Assembly: GCA_002862965.1 (NCBI GenBank)
Contig: PKCW01000303.1
Coordinates: forward strand, 1-7,277
Direction: 5' to 3'
DNA from: Pseudomonadota bacterium
Lineage (GTDB): Bacteria > Pseudomonadota > Gammaproteobacteria > UBA5335
Length of the DNA: 7,277 bases
A program made the position numbers and the translations under genes. Of the stretch, positions 5,566 through 7,277 are shown in pieces; the first letter of the stretch is position 1, and each line of letters starts with the position of its first letter. The notes beneath the pieces were generated by a model. The model was given only the letters and a program-made list of their open reading frames with translations, did not search any database and had not been told where the DNA came from.

Positions 5566-6693
5566 TCAGGGTCGATGGTGTTGGGCGAGGTAGGCGCTGC
5601 TCGCCATCTCCTGCAATCGACTGGCGGTCCGGGCAAACTCGAAAGTCAGTTTTTTCCCCTGGTACAGGGAGGTGGCGTCAGTCTCGGCGGTGAGGAACAG
5701 CGCCAGGCGGTGGTCATAGGCCACGTCGACGAGATGGATCAACCGCCGCGCAGCGTCCTCCTTGCGTTCGTCCAGGATGGGGATGCCGCTGATCAGCAAG
5801 GTTTCGAACCGTTCGGCCAGTTCCAGATAATCGCGCTGGCTGCGGCCCGGACCGCAGAGCACGTCGAAGTCGAACCAGGCGACGTGGCGCCCGATCGCGC
5901 GAGCCTCGAGGCGTCGACCTTGCACCGTCAGGTGCGCTTCGTCGGTGCGGTGATGGACGCAGAGGCGGTCGAACTGGCTGGCAAGTGCGGCATCGCCGGC
6001 GGGATCCGCGGGGGTATGGTAGGTCTGCGCCGCCGTTCGTGCGCGCAAGCGGAAATCTTCTCCGGGCGCGATTTCTACGACAGCGGTCCTGCGTTCGAGA
6101 AGCGCGATGGCCGGCAGGAATTGTTCCCGTTGCAACCCGTCGCGATAGAGATTGCCCGGCGCGACGTTCGATGTGGTGACCAGCGTGATCCCCTGTGCAA
6201 ACAGGTGCGTCAGCAGTCGTCCCAGCAGCATCGCGTCGGTGATGTCCGAAACGAAGAATTCGTCGAGGCACAGGACCCGGACCCGGCTCGCGAGATCCCG
6301 GGCGATCGGCCGCAGCGGATCCGGCGTTCCCTTGTGCGCGGCCAGTTGCTCATGGATGCGTGCCATGAACAGATGAAAGTGGACGCGCAGGGTTTCCGGG
6401 AAAGGCAGACTTTCGTGGAAACAGTCCATGAGGTAGGTCTTGCCTCTCCCGACCCCACCCCACACGTAGAGTCCGTCGACCGCCGGCCAGCGCGGACGGC
6501 CAATGGCTTTCCGCAGACGTTGGCCCCAGCCGTGGCCGGGATGCGTCGCGATCAGGCGATGGTGCAACGCGTCGAGCCGTTGGATGACGCGCTCTTGCGC
6601 AGGATCGGGGAGCAGGTATCCGCTCGTCACGTCGGATCGATAACGAGCGATCGGTGTTTCGATTACCTTCGGCAAGGGCTGAGGGTCGAGCAC
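5566..6693 (-). CDS. zapE: ZapE, AFG1-type cell-division ATPase
   Basis: This 375-residue protein has the full set of AFG1/ZapE features. These are Walker A GGVGRGKT (79-86), FHLFM (106-110), Walker B VLCLDE (140-145), a sensor-like TTSN (173-176) and the family stretch NLYRDGLQREQFLPAI (181-196). Length and motif order are normal for bacterial ZapE, a cytosolic ATPase that associates with the divisome and modulates the FtsZ ring in E. coli. The start is GTG 6693; no in-frame ATG lies nearby upstream, and the N-terminal PIARYRSDVTSGYLLPDPAQ is a normal ZapE beginning. The SD is weak. It ends 44 nt before the IS debris, is not visibly damaged, and appears transcribed alone from its own promoter. 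Confidence 0.95.
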   Translation of the reverse strand: MLDPQPLPKVIETPIARYRSDVTSGYLLPDPAQERVIQRLDALHHRLIATHPGHGWGQRLRKAIGRPRWPAVDGLYVWGGVGRGKTYLMDCFHESLPFPETLRVHFHLFMARIHEQLAAHKGTPDPLRPIARDLASRVRVLCLDEFFVSDITDAMLLGRLLTHLFAQGITLVTTSNVAPGNLYRDGLQREQFLPAIALLERRTAVVEIAPGEDFRLRARTAAQTYHTPADPAGDAALASQFDRLCVHHRTDEAHLTVQGRRLEARAIGRHVAWFDFDVLCGPGRSQRDYLELAERFETLLISGIPILDERKEDAARRLIHLVDVAYDHRLALFLTAETDATSLYQGKKLTFEFARTASRLQEMASSAYLAQHHRP

Positions 6694-6740
6694 GATGGAT
6701 CTCGTCGTCCGATGGTTTGGCGCGTGACATCCGGCGCGCC

Positions 6741-6746
6741 ATTATA
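6741..6746 (-). promoter_or_regulatory. -10 box (TATAAT) upstream of zapE
   Basis: The minus strand reads GCTATAATGG, a perfect TATAAT standing out in GC-rich sequence, 47 nt before the GTG start of zapE. No good -35 hexamer is seen at 16-18 nt, so the promoter may depend on an activator or on other upstream contacts. Confidence 0.5.
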
Positions 6747-6749
6747 GCG

Positions 6750-7222
6750 ACTCGCGCCACGTCCGGCCGGGATCCTTGTCGCGGCGTCTCCACGCGTGAC
6801 CTGCCAAAGGCACCGATGCCCCCGCGCGTTCCTCGGCGCGACCGTGTGTCGTCGCGCCAGGGGCCGCACGTTCCCGGGGCCTTCCGGCGCTCAGCGCTGT
6901 GGGAGCGACGGTGGTTTCTGGCGGCGCGTACCGTCGGGGGTGCTTGCTGCCGCCGTGGCCGCAGGGACTGGCTCCTGGGGTCGACGGACGTCGTTCGCAC
7001 CGGAATCCCCGACGAAAGGCTTGGGGCGGTTCTAGGCGTCGCGACCCGCGCGCGGCATGCAGCCTCAAGAAGCAAAGGGAAGGACGCAAGAGCGGCGATG
7101 AGCCCTCCCTGCTAGATCCCGACGATAATCCGGGGCTGATACCTCACGCAATACGAAAGCAAGAGCATTAAACAAGTGAGTATCTGCTTGCGCAAGAGCT
7201 TACGTCGCCCATCTCTGCGGCA
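6750..7222. other. Intergenic region with no supported gene
   Basis: I see no convincing gene here. The open frames on both strands have arginine/alanine-rich, low-complexity translations without recognisable motifs or good RBSs. GC content falls noticeably after about 7110. A GC-symmetric CTTGCGCAAG lies at about 7187-7196 and GCAAGAGC occurs twice nearby, but with no clear function. No tRNA, rRNA or CRISPR pattern was seen. Confidence 0.5.
6887..6936. repeat. Possible degenerate REP-like hairpin
   Basis: GCGCTCAGCGC (6887-6897) is a perfect short palindrome. It is followed by GTGGGAGCGACGGT, resembling the conserved GTGGGAGCG part of REP elements common in gammaproteobacteria, and CGACGGT (6906-6912) pairs with ACCGTCG (6930-6936) across a 17-nt loop. 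Only one copy is present in the window, so the call is weak. Confidence 0.3.
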
Positions 7223-7277
7223 GTGACGCGGACGGACCCCAAATCCCTTGCCATCAACGTCCTCCTCAACCTCGAAC
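7223..7277 (+). CDS. Possible 5' end of a plus-strand gene, cut by window edge
   Basis: From GTG 7223 the frame reads VTRTDPKSLAINVLLNLE to the edge. The frame is open back to a stop near 7168, so an earlier non-ATG start is also possible. SLAINVLLNLE faintly resembles the first strand of polysaccharide-deacetylase-like proteins (hydrophobic stretch ending NxE), but 18 residues cannot support that. There is no clear RBS. Confidence 0.25.
   Translation, partial: MTRTDPKSLAINVLLNLE

Noticed and set aside
6350..7075. A 241-codon minus-strand frame running from the intergenic region into zapE.
   Set aside because: It overlaps zapE in another frame, has no motif or RBS, and its composition looks like out-of-frame high-GC sequence.

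Overview
The window is high-GC DNA with tightly packed, overlapping minus-strand genes, a ZapE-type ATPase and IS3-family debris. This suits a high-GC proteobacterium, most likely gammaproteobacterial; the sequence does not allow a finer placement.

Region 1 (1-4508, minus strand) is a six-gene operon-like block. In transcription order it holds: a RibD-type reductase with an unusual N-terminal extension; an MDR-superfamily 'zinc-type' dehydrogenase that lacks visible zinc ligands; a 6-pyruvoyl-tetrahydropterin synthase/QueD-family protein that lacks the usual catalytic Cys and His and one zinc His; a GT4 glycosyltransferase; a class I SAM-dependent methyltransferase; and the start of a CDP-alcohol phosphatidyltransferase-like membrane protein that runs off the left edge. 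Five of the six genes are joined by 4-13 nt overlaps or a 46 nt gap, and a perfect TTGACA -35 box and strong GGAGGG RBS sit before the first gene. The content (reduction of a pyrimidine/pteridine-like compound, then glycosyl and methyl transfer and perhaps lipid attachment) suggests a specialised small-molecule pathway. I cannot name its product, and it is the best candidate here for an undescribed system.

Region 2 (about 4590-5525) is an IS graveyard. At least four broken IS3-family transposase pieces lie in both orientations around a 56-nt near-perfect palindrome. Two of the pieces look like one element split by a local inversion.

Region 3 (5566-6693, minus) is an intact zapE/AFG1-type ATPase gene with a GTG start and a TATAAT box about 50 nt upstream.

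Region 4 (6750-7277) has no convincing complete gene. It holds a weak REP-like hairpin and, at the right edge, a possible truncated plus-strand ORF.
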